Of a stretch of DNA of 5,724 nt, positions 1-5,672 are shown in pieces. The translations under genes and the position numbers were made by a program. The DNA is from Elusimicrobiota bacterium (GTDB taxonomy: Bacteria > Elusimicrobiota > Endomicrobiia > CG1-02-37-114 > JAHJSO01): contig JAHJSO010000218.1 in the NCBI GenBank assembly GCA_018830385.1, positions 1-5,724 on the forward strand. The letters are read 5' to 3'. Position 1 is the stretch's first letter. Each line of letters opens with the position of its first letter. Below the pieces are notes generated by a model, which was not told the DNA's origin, ran no database searches, and was given only the letters and a program-made list of their open reading frames with translations.

Positions 1-177
1 TAAAGCAATTTTTCCGCCGGCAGGCCTTTCCAGCCCGCAAATACAGCGCAGCAACAATGTCTTTCCGCTTCCGGTGGGCCCCAGCAATAAAAAATACCTG
101 TTTTCTTCAACTTTTATGGTGATGTTTTTCAGGGCAAAACTGCCGGCAGTAAAATTCAGATTTTCTATCTTCAACAT
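1..177 (-). CDS. Molybdate/tungstate-family ABC importer ATPase (ModC-like), N-terminal part only
   Basis: Reading leftward from the ATG at 177-175 gives 59 codons with no stop before the window edge, so this is the first part of an ABC ATPase. It begins MLKIENLNFTAG and carries a Walker A motif, GPTGSGKT, at residues 33-40, followed by LLLRCICGLERPAGG, the usual helix and loop after the P-loop. The signature motif, Walker B and any C-terminal anion-sensing domain lie outside the window. A ribosome binding site AGAAGG (183-188) sits 5 bases before the start and just after the permease stop codon. ATPases of this family hydrolyse ATP on the cytoplasmic face to drive import through the ModB-type permease. 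The Walker A form GPTGxGKT is common in ModC/WtpC/TupC-like ATPases as I know them. Position directly after a ModA-ModB pair supports the assignment. Whether the substrate is molybdate, tungstate or another oxyanion is not settled. Confidence 0.9.
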   Translation of the reverse strand, partial: MLKIENLNFTAGSFALKNITIKVEENRYFLLLGPTGSGKTLLLRCICGLERPAGGKIAL

Positions 178-188
178 CGTGGCCTTCT

Positions 189-968
189 TTAGTGCCTTCT
201 TTCAGTCGAAACTTTCAGTAAAAACAGGATCGCCCCTGCCATCGCCAGGGACAGAATAATATAAATTATTGTCAGGTGAACGTCTGCCGAAGCCAGGGAT
301 AAAAATATCGCCACCGGCAGGGTTTCGGTCTTAAAGGTTGTCGCTCCCGCCAGGGTAACGGTTGCCCCGAACTCCCCCAGCGCCCGCGCCCAGACCAGAA
401 TTATCGCCACCAGAATCCCCTTTTTTGCCATCGGTAAAGAAATCCTTAAAAACATCTGATTTTCCGTAGCGCCAAGCGTCCGGGCAATGTCTTCGTATTC
501 CTTTTCCGTATAGTCAAAAACGGTCTTGACCAGAGTCACCGCCAGTCCAAAAACAATCACCACCTGCGCCAGAATGATCCCACGGACGTCAAAAACAATC
601 GGACCAAAAATTTTTTCTATCAGTTTCCCCGCCGGGGTATTAAAAAAAATCAAAAGGATTGCCCCCATGGCTGTCGGCGATATCACCATCGGCAAAAGCA
701 AAACTGCTTCCACGATTTTTTTTCCGAAAAAGTTGTACCGCGATAAAACGTATCCGGAAGGGATTGCCAGCAAAATACTTAGAAAGGCAGCCGTTCCCGA
801 AGTTATCAGGGACAGTTTTACCGCAAAAATTATCCTGTCCAAATTAAAGGCCCGCTGGGGCGAAGAAACGAACAGTTGATAAACAATTCCGGCCATCGCC
901 AGAAGAAAAATGACCATCGCCGCCAGCAGAACAAAAAAGCCCACCCCGGGGAAAAACTTATTTTTCAT
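189..968 (-). CDS. modB: Molybdate/tungstate-family ABC transporter permease (ModB-like)
   Basis: A 259-residue inner-membrane permease that forms the channel of an oxyanion importer. Hydrophobic segments near residues 10-32, 45-69, 85-110, 131-150 and 231-253, with a shorter one around 184-198, fit the five- to six-helix ModB/CysT-type fold. The cytoplasmic EAA loop that contacts the ATPase is at about 157-178 (EYEDIARTLGATENQMFLRI, with the invariant Gly at 166). It is followed by WARALGEFGATVTLAG at 193-208, a stretch characteristic of ModB/TupB/WtpB permeases. SRYNFFGKK after helix 2 is also typical of the family. The start ATG (968-966) overlaps the modA stop as ATGA, and an AAGG ribosome binding site lies 4 bases upstream, so translation is probably coupled to modA. 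Length is near the family norm. The family assignment is firm. The substrate within the molybdate/tungstate group is uncertain, so the symbol is by family. Confidence 0.9.
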   Translation of the reverse strand: MKNKFFPGVGFFVLLAAMVIFLLAMAGIVYQLFVSSPQRAFNLDRIIFAVKLSLITSGTAAFLSILLAIPSGYVLSRYNFFGKKIVEAVLLLPMVISPTAMGAILLIFFNTPAGKLIEKIFGPIVFDVRGIILAQVVIVFGLAVTLVKTVFDYTEKEYEDIARTLGATENQMFLRISLPMAKKGILVAIILVWARALGEFGATVTLAGATTFKTETLPVAIFLSLASADVHLTIIYIILSLAMAGAILFLLKVSTERRH

Positions 969-1867
969 TTTGCCTTTTTTAGTATATCCCAGTATCGGGA
1001 AGGAATCTCATAAACCCCGCCGACCGATGCCCTAGGAGCATATTTTTTTGCCTTTTTCATGTCGCGGATATGGCCGTATTTTCGCCAGATTTTTTTTGAC
1101 TCCGGGTTGTTAATCACATAATCAATAAACTCTTCCGCAAGCCGGCGGTTGCGTACGAATACCGGCACGGCAACTGGGATATAAGAAATCCTCACGATTT
1201 GCGCGGGATTTATCTTTATCCAGCGAACCCTGTCGGGATTCCACGACTCAAAAACATCCCATCCGAGAATGGCATCCACTTTATTTAATACCGCCAGGGT
1301 GGCCGTGTCCTCACAACTTTTGGCAAAAACTACCACCTGCGGCAAAACCTTCTCCATCAGGTTATTTTTATCCAGAATCTCCAGCCCGTACAGCCCCAGA
1401 CAGACCGCTTCCGGATTTCCCATCCCCACTCGGACGTCCGGCCGGCCAAGGTCTTCCAATTTCCGGATGTTTTTGGGATTCCCCTTCGGCACAATGATCG
1501 CCGGGACAAGATAAGAAATAATCTTTTCGCTCCCGGGGATAAGCAACCCCTTTTTTTCACCGATAATGACGTAATCCGGAGAACCGCACAGATAAACATC
1601 GCCCCGTTTACTCAACTCCATCTGGGCAAGCAGTGTCCCGGAACCACTATAGATAACATTGACTTTGTTGCCGCTTTCTTTTTCATAATTGGGAATAATC
1701 TCATCCATCGGCACCCGCACAGCCGCCCCGCAGAAAAAATAAATTTCTTCGCCAAAACCCGTTCCGACTTTCCCGGCCGTCCCGGTTAAAAAAAATCCGT
1801 GCATTGCCAGCAACGTTGCCAAAAATATTTTCGGCGATAACCCCTTAACTGCTCTCTTTATACGCAT
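965..1867 (-). CDS. modA: Periplasmic oxyanion-binding protein of the molybdate ABC importer (ModA-like)
   Basis: A 300-residue extracytoplasmic binding protein when started at the ATG at 1867-1865. The N-terminus looks like a Sec signal peptide: a basic region MRIKRAVKGLSPK, a hydrophobic core at residues 14-28, and a likely cleavage near TGTA-GK around residue 31. There is no lipobox cysteine, so it is probably free in a periplasm. The mature part shows the type II binding-protein pattern of the ModA family: FFCGAAVRVPMDEIIPNYEK at 44-63, an anion-contacting SGSGTLLAQMELSKRGDVYL at 74-93, VPKGNPKNIRKLEDL at 126-140 and VDAILGWD at 197-204. The open frame continues upstream to 2050, but that region contains the predicted promoter and repeated leader, so I reject the longer start. 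An alternative ATG at 1900 adds 11 residues. Neither start has an ideally spaced Shine-Dalgarno sequence (AGGGG abuts 1867; AAAGG abuts 1900). The signal-peptide shape favours 1867. It is first in the operon, overlapping modB by 4 bases. Confidence 0.85.
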   Translation of the reverse strand: MRIKRAVKGLSPKIFLATLLAMHGFFLTGTAGKVGTGFGEEIYFFCGAAVRVPMDEIIPNYEKESGNKVNVIYSGSGTLLAQMELSKRGDVYLCGSPDYVIIGEKKGLLIPGSEKIISYLVPAIIVPKGNPKNIRKLEDLGRPDVRVGMGNPEAVCLGLYGLEILDKNNLMEKVLPQVVVFAKSCEDTATLAVLNKVDAILGWDVFESWNPDRVRWIKINPAQIVRISYIPVAVPVFVRNRRLAEEFIDYVINNPESKKIWRKYGHIRDMKKAKKYAPRASVGGVYEIPSRYWDILKKAK

Positions 1868-1915
1868 ACCCCTAAATGATTTCCCCTTTTCAATTTTCAT
1901 GCCTTTATACACGGA

Positions 1916-1948
1916 ACGTGCCGGCTGCTCTATGACCCTCAAGCCAGT
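1916..1948 (-). repeat. Tandem leader repeat, copy 2 (modA-proximal), with potential hairpin
   Basis: This is the second copy of the unit, 69 bases from the first. The single difference (A at 1946 instead of G at 2015) falls in the stem. In the mod-sense RNA it turns a C-G pair into a U-G wobble, so the CUGGCU/AGCCGG stem (1942-1947 with 1921-1926) is kept. In plus-strand RNA the same change would be a C-A mismatch. The 15-nt loop is identical to copy 1. The diverged flank GGCATGCG (1961-1968) resembles that of copy 1. Confidence 0.8.
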
Positions 1949-1984
1949 TGATCCGAAGCCCGCATGCCAACCGCTCCAAAACTC

Positions 1985-2017
1985 ACGTGCCGGCTGCTCT
2001 ATGACCCTCAAGCCGGT
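1985..2017 (-). repeat. Tandem leader repeat, copy 1 (promoter-proximal), with potential hairpin
   Basis: This copy shares 32 of 33 bases with 1916-1948, including 30 identical in a row. In the mod mRNA sense it can fold a perfect 6-bp stem CCGGCU/AGCCGG (plus-strand 2011-2016 with 1990-1995) around a 15-nt purine-rich loop, UGAGGGUCAUAGAGC. The similarity fades upstream rather than ending sharply: a GGCA-GCG followed by GGAT and ACYGG matches the other copy imperfectly, so the ancestral unit may be about 54 nt (1985-2038). Confidence 0.8.
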
Positions 2018-2040
2018 AAATCCTAATGCGTCGCTGCCAT

Positions 2041-2069
2041 ATTCTATCACAAATAACGGTATTTTTCAA
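2041..2069 (-). promoter_or_regulatory. Predicted sigma70-type promoter of the mod operon
   Basis: On the minus strand, TTGAAA (2069-2064) is followed after 17 bases by TAGAAT (2046-2041), with TGA directly before it forming an extended -10. This is a near-consensus housekeeping promoter pointing at modA, with a start of transcription expected near 2034. It overlaps the ATG at 2050, which argues that the longest modA frame is not the true one. Confidence 0.7.
2051..2064. promoter_or_regulatory. Imperfect dyad in the mod promoter spacer, possible operator
   Basis: AAATAACGGTATTT is an inverted repeat with 6 of 7 base pairs complementary, lying between the -10 and -35 elements of the mod promoter. 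A repressor bound here would block RNA polymerase. It does not match the ModE box I know (ATCGnTATATA half-sites). Short A/T-rich dyads are easy to find by chance, so this is only a candidate. Confidence 0.25.
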
Positions 2070-2083
2070 GGGGCACCTTTGGT

Positions 2084-2110
2084 TTGACACTTTTTGACGC
2101 TTTTTTGACA
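2084..2110 (+). repeat. Three TTGAC direct repeats at helical spacing
   Basis: TTGACA (2084-2089), TTGACG (2094-2099) and TTGACA (2105-2110) recur at 10- and 11-base intervals, each preceded by a T run. The third is the -35 element of the valS promoter. One turn of the helix between copies would place a repeated protein contact on one face, but the first two could also be decayed duplicates of the -35 region. No -10 element lies 17 bases after either of the first two. Confidence 0.55.
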
Positions 2111-2133
2111 AATTTCAAAAAATAAGGTATAAT
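2105..2133 (+). promoter_or_regulatory. Perfect-consensus sigma70 promoter of the valS operon
   Basis: TTGACA (2105-2110) and TATAAT (2128-2133) are separated by exactly 17 bases. Both hexamers match the consensus completely, so strong constitutive expression is expected, as suits an aminoacyl-tRNA synthetase. Transcription should start near 2140, leaving an A-rich leader of about 38 nt. That leaves no room for a T-box tRNA-sensing leader. Confidence 0.85.
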
Positions 2134-2178
2134 ACGAAAAACGTAATCAATCAAATTTCAACTTTTAAAAAGCAAACT

Positions 2179-4989
2179 ATGGATATACCAAAAACATATA
2201 ACCCTGAAGAGGCGGAACAAAAATGGTACGATTTCTGGCAGGCGAGGAATTATTTCATCTCCGCTCCCGGGGGTCGTCCCGGCCAGACGTCTGAAAACAA
2301 AAAACCGTTTACCATAGTAATCCCCCCTCCAAACGTCACGGGAGCGCTACACATCGGGCATGCCCTGAACAACACCCTGCAGGACGTCATTACAAGGTTC
2401 CGCAGGATGCAGGGATATAATGCATTGTGGGTGCCGGGGACTGACCACGGCGGCATAGCAACTCAGAACGTGGTGGAACGCCTGCTGTTAGCCGAAGGTA
2501 AAACGAGACAGCAACTGGGCAGGGAAAAATTTCTTGAGAAAATGTGGCAGTGGAAAAACGAATCGGGGGACACCATCCTCAACCAGTTAAAACGGCTGGG
2601 TTGCTCATGTGACTGGACAAGGACAAAATTTACAATGGACGATGATATGTCCCTGGCTGTCATGGCGGCGTTTGTTCAACTTTACAATAACGGTTTAATA
2701 TACAGGGGCAACCGGATGGTAAACTGGTGCCCGAGGTGCCAGACAGCCCTTGCTGATATTGAAGTGGAACACAAAGAGCAGAAAGGTAACTTGTGGTACA
2801 TCCTGTATCATTTTAAAATGGATAACGGGCGCTCCGGTATCGGCGGCAGCCACGATTCTGGCGGGATAAACGAAACCGGGGACACCCCTTATGTTGTCGT
2901 CGCAACGACCAGGCCCGAAACAATGTTAGGCGATACAGCCGTGGCAGTGAACCCCGGTGATGAAAGATATAAAATTTTCATCGGCAGGAAACTGATTTTA
3001 CCGCTCGTCGGAAGAGAAATACCGGTAGTCGCCGACGAATTAGTTGACCCTGCATTCGGAACGGGGGCGGTAAAGGTTACCCCGAGCCACGACCCTGTTG
3101 ACTTCGCAATTGCAGAAAGGCACAAACTCCCGTCAGTTATTGTTATTGATGAAAAAGGAAAAATGACCAAACACGCAGGCAACGGTTACGCCGGCCTTGA
3201 CAGGTATGATTGCAGAAAGAAGGTCGTTGATGACCTCTATGCAAAAGGGCTGATAGAAAAGACGGAGGACTATGTCCACTCCGTCGGAACCTGCTACCGG
3301 TGTCACACGGTTATAGAACCGCTGGTTTCCGAGCAGTGGTTCTTGTCCACCAAAGAAATCGCAACGACGGCTGCAGACGCAGTAAAATCCGGCAGGGTGA
3401 AATTTTATCCCGAATCATGGGCAAGCCCCTGCATTGACTGGCTTGAAAACCTTCAGGACTGGTGTCTTTCCCGTCAGATATGGTGGGGACACAGGATACC
3501 CGTGTGGTACTGCAAAAACAAAAAGACGGGCTGCAAGCCGGTCGCCTCGGTTACGCGGCCGCCAAAATGCCCCGTCTGCAGCGGTGCTGAAATTGAACAG
3601 GACCCCGACGTCCTGGACACATGGTTCTCGTCCGCACTGTGGCCTTTCACGGTTTTCGGATGGCCGGACAGGAATGAAGAAAAGCAGGTTTCCGGCAACG
3701 GCGGCAATGACGGCGGCAATGACGGCGGGCTGCGGTATTACTATCCCACATCAGTCCTCGTAACGGGCTATGAAATCCTGTATCTCTGGGTCGCCAGGAT
3801 GATAATGATGGGCTTGAAATTTATGGGCGACGTGCCTTTCCGCAACGTGTATATCCACGGCATCGTTCGGGACATCCACGGTAAAAAAATGTCAAAGTCC
3901 CTGGGTAACGTCGTTGACCCCCTTGAGATAATGAAACAGTACGGCACCGACTCGTTAAGGTTCGTCCTGACACAGTCGTCAACCGCAGGCAGGGACATAC
4001 AGATTTCGGAAGACAGTTTTACGGGCGCACGAAATTTCTGCAACAAAATCTGGAATGCAGGACGTTTTATTCTGATGAATACAACGCAAGAAAACGCGCC
4101 GCGGCAGGACGTTTCTCCCGACGGGCCGTCAGGGGCATCAGACCCGGTGAACAGGTGGATAATAAGCCGGTATAACGAGTGCGTGTCCGACGTGACACGC
4201 TCGTTTGAAAACTACAACCCGGCAGAGGCATCAAGGCGGCTCTATGATTTCTTCTGGTCTGAATTCTGCGACTGGTACCTTGAACTGGTAAAGCCCCGCC
4301 TGGCGCCTGGCACAAAACCGCCGTCCGCCCTGCTGGAGGTATTTATCGGATGCCTGCGGATGCTTCACCCGATAATGCCTTACATTACCGAGGAACTTTA
4401 CCAGAAGGTGCTTTCAGCGGTCGGGCCGGATGAGAGCGGCCAAAACGGGGCTTTCCCCGAATCCATAATGATTTATCCCTGGCCGTCGGTAAAAAATGAA
4501 ATGGCCTATCCTGATGACGTCCGGGAATTAAGGTTTATCATGGAGTTAATTACAAACATAAGAATAATCAGGGCCGAAATGAACGTCCCCGTTAAACAGA
4601 CAATCAACATGGTTGTTCTTTCGCACGACAACCGCGTGCCTGACTTAATAAAAAAATACATCCCGAACCTGAAATTTATGTGCAGGGTTGACGGGTTTTC
4701 CGCGGCCGGAACAAAGCCGGCGCGCTCGGCGGTAACCGTCATCGGCGATATTGAGATATGCATCCCCCTTGAAGGAATCATTGATTTTGCAAAGGAGTCA
4801 GCCCGTCTCACAAAAACAATTGCAGCCGTTTCACGGGACATTGAAATCTTAGGGGCGAAACTTTCCAACGAAAAATTCCTTTCGCGGGCTCCCTCGCAGG
4901 AAGTGCAAAAAATAAGGGATTTCAGCCGGCAGAACGAAGACAAGTTAAACCGCCTGAAAAAATATCTGGAAACACTGGAGGGAAAATGA
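2179..4989 (+). CDS. valS: Valyl-tRNA synthetase (ValRS)
   Basis: A complete 936-residue class I synthetase that charges tRNA-Val with valine and edits mischarged threonine. Visible in order: PPPNVTGALHIGHALN with the ATP-binding HIGH at 58-61; GTDHGGIATQ at 87-96; the CP1 editing domain with VATTRPETMLGDTAVAVNP at 241-259 and SHDPVDF at 303-309; ENLQDWCLSRQIWWGHRIP at 423-441; DVLDTWFSSALWPF at 477-490; and KMSKS at 570-574. Cysteine pairs at 184/187, 372/375, 445/452 and 464/467 suggest zinc-binding knuckles. An anticodon-binding domain starts near 655 (DPVNRWIISRYN). A C-terminal coiled coil at about 868-935, containing KLSNEKFLSRAP, is the tRNA-contacting arm typical of ValRS. Length is within the family range. 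Gly/Ser/Asn-rich expansions occur at about 29-41, 215-236 and 503-517. The ATG at 2179 gives the normal ValRS N-terminus, although no clear Shine-Dalgarno sequence precedes it. It is first gene of the operon, and its stop overlaps the rph start. Confidence 0.98.
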   Translation: MDIPKTYNPEEAEQKWYDFWQARNYFISAPGGRPGQTSENKKPFTIVIPPPNVTGALHIGHALNNTLQDVITRFRRMQGYNALWVPGTDHGGIATQNVVERLLLAEGKTRQQLGREKFLEKMWQWKNESGDTILNQLKRLGCSCDWTRTKFTMDDDMSLAVMAAFVQLYNNGLIYRGNRMVNWCPRCQTALADIEVEHKEQKGNLWYILYHFKMDNGRSGIGGSHDSGGINETGDTPYVVVATTRPETMLGDTAVAVNPGDERYKIFIGRKLILPLVGREIPVVADELVDPAFGTGAVKVTPSHDPVDFAIAERHKLPSVIVIDEKGKMTKHAGNGYAGLDRYDCRKKVVDDLYAKGLIEKTEDYVHSVGTCYRCHTVIEPLVSEQWFLSTKEIATTAADAVKSGRVKFYPESWASPCIDWLENLQDWCLSRQIWWGHRIPVWYCKNKKTGCKPVASVTRPPKCPVCSGAEIEQDPDVLDTWFSSALWPFTVFGWPDRNEEKQVSGNGGNDGGNDGGLRYYYPTSVLVTGYEILYLWVARMIMMGLKFMGDVPFRNVYIHGIVRDIHGKKMSKSLGNVVDPLEIMKQYGTDSLRFVLTQSSTAGRDIQISEDSFTGARNFCNKIWNAGRFILMNTTQENAPRQDVSPDGPSGASDPVNRWIISRYNECVSDVTRSFENYNPAEASRRLYDFFWSEFCDWYLELVKPRLAPGTKPPSALLEVFIGCLRMLHPIMPYITEELYQKVLSAVGPDESGQNGAFPESIMIYPWPSVKNEMAYPDDVRELRFIMELITNIRIIRAEMNVPVKQTINMVVLSHDNRVPDLIKKYIPNLKFMCRVDGFSAAGTKPARSAVTVIGDIEICIPLEGIIDFAKESARLTKTIAAVSRDIEILGAKLSNEKFLSRAPSQEVQKIRDFSRQNEDKLNRLKKYLETLEGK
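3700..3729 (+). repeat. 12-bp tandem repeat inside valS
   Basis: The unit GGCGGCAATGAC occurs twice exactly (3700-3711, 3712-3723) and is followed by a half unit GGCGGG. It is in frame and encodes Gly-Gly-Asn-Asp twice plus Gly-Gly, residues 508-517. It lies in the loop between VFGWPD and YYPTSVLVTGYE, which is only a few residues long in the ValRS proteins I know. A repeat of whole codons can change copy number without breaking the frame, so length may vary between strains. Confidence 0.85.
4977..4981 (+). promoter_or_regulatory. Ribosome binding site of rph, inside the end of valS
   Basis: GGAGG lies in the last codons of valS. It is 4 bases before the first rph ATG (4986) and 7 bases before the next in-frame ATG (4989). 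The second spacing is the more usual one, so translation may start at 4989 and give a protein one residue shorter. Confidence 0.7.
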
Positions 4990-5672
4990 TGCGTTCCATA
5001 AAAATCACGCCTAATTATCTGAAGTTCGGGGACGGTTCCTGTCTTATTGAGATGGGGGAAACAAAGATTATATGCGCGTCAACAATAGAGGAGGGCAGGA
5101 TTCCGCCGCACTGTGAAGCGAAAAATACCGGCTGGGTAACCGCAGAATATTCAATGCTGCCGCGTTCGGCGAAGCAGAGGACTCCGAGGGCGAGAAACCT
5201 TGCCTCAGGCAGGACGCATGAAATACAGCGACTGATAGGCAGGGCTCTGCGCTCCGTCGTCAACCTGGATATCGTCGGCAAAAGGACGATTATAGTTGAC
5301 TGCGATGCCGTTCAGGCGGACGGCGGCACGAGAACCGCCTCGGTGAACGGCGCCTTCATCGCAATGTGCCTCGCATTCCAGAAACTGCAGAAAGAGAAAA
5401 AGATAATCGGCAAACCTGTCCTTGACTACCTCGGCGCGATAAGCGCCGGAATCGTGCGGGGCAAGAAGATTCTTGACCTTTCTGCCGAGGAGGACAATAT
5501 CGCCGACGTGGACATGAACGTAGTTATGACCGGCGACGGACATTTCGTTGAAGTCCAGTCAACTGCCGAAGGCAGTGGATTCACCCTAACGGACATGGAA
5601 GAAATGCTTGCCCTCGCCCGCAAAGGGATTAAACAGATAATTGAACTTGAAAAAAGAATCATCAAAATTTAG
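4986..5672 (+). CDS. rph: Ribonuclease PH (3'-5' tRNA-trimming phosphorolytic exonuclease)
   Basis: A 228-residue RNase PH, which removes nucleotides after the CCA end of tRNA precursors using phosphate and releasing nucleoside diphosphates. The family works as a hexameric ring in the cytoplasm. Recognisable blocks are TGWVTAEYSMLPRS (48-61), GRTHEIQRLIGRALR (75-89), DCDAVQADGGTRTAS (105-119), DMNVVMTGDG (176-185) and VEVQSTAEG (188-196). Arg76 and Arg116 correspond to E. coli Arg86 and Arg126, the phosphate-site residues, and the Asp residues of DxDMN are in place, so the catalytic core looks intact. The N-terminus is about ten residues shorter than usual and lacks the RxxGRxxxxLRP-like segment: the alignment begins at RSIKITPNY. 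No start codon lies just upstream in this frame, and the upstream codons read as the valS tail. It overlaps valS (ATGA) and the next gene (TAGTG), as part of a tRNA-related operon. Confidence 0.95.
   Translation: MMRSIKITPNYLKFGDGSCLIEMGETKIICASTIEEGRIPPHCEAKNTGWVTAEYSMLPRSAKQRTPRARNLASGRTHEIQRLIGRALRSVVNLDIVGKRTIIVDCDAVQADGGTRTASVNGAFIAMCLAFQKLQKEKKIIGKPVLDYLGAISAGIVRGKKILDLSAEEDNIADVDMNVVMTGDGHFVEVQSTAEGSGFTLTDMEEMLALARKGIKQIIELEKRIIKI

Larger units (their letters stand above)
1868..2034 (-). promoter_or_regulatory. Predicted 5' leader of the mod operon with two tandem hairpin repeats
   Basis: With a start of transcription expected near 2034, 6-7 bases after the -10 element, the mod mRNA has a leader of about 130 nt (to the 1900 ATG) or 165 nt (to 1867). 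That is long for a simple operon. Most of it is taken up by two near-identical units, at 1985-2017 and 1916-1948. No stop codon interrupts the modA frame here, because the units are 69 bases (23 codons) apart. However, the only ATG opening that frame further upstream, at 2050, overlaps the predicted -10 element. No match to a riboswitch class I can recall, including the molybdenum-cofactor RNA, is claimed. The leader could be a regulatory RNA, a protein-binding RNA, or simply host to a repeat element. Confidence 0.5.

Noticed and set aside
1916..2017. Minimal CRISPR array (two ~30-base repeats with a 39-base spacer)
   Set aside because: There are only two repeats, with no cas genes. The flanks of the two copies are themselves related, and the units sit within a promoter-to-gene leader. 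A duplicated leader element explains it better.
1868..2034. Molybdenum-cofactor riboswitch
   Set aside because: The position would suit one, but I cannot match the conserved core of that RNA class here. Two simple hairpins with identical loops are a different architecture.
965..2050. 361-residue version of the binding protein
   Set aside because: Its start codon overlaps the predicted -10 element, and it would bury the signal peptide about 60 residues inside the protein.
1899..2087. Plus-strand 62-codon open frame across the repeats
   Set aside because: It runs antisense to the mod leader, crosses the mod promoter, has no ribosome binding site, and is open only because the repeat period is a multiple of three.
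2134..2178. T-box or attenuator leader for valS
   Set aside because: Only about 38 nt separate the predicted transcription start from the ATG, with no terminator hairpin and no T-box motif.
3690..3735. Frameshift or assembly artefact in valS at the GC-rich repeat
   Set aside because: The frame and the conserved ValRS blocks continue correctly on both sides, and the repeat unit is a whole number of codons.
4506..4943. 145-codon minus-strand frame inside valS, and similar long antisense frames
   Set aside because: They lie opposite well-conserved ValRS and RNase PH coding sequence, have no family resemblance that I can see, and are shadows of the real genes.
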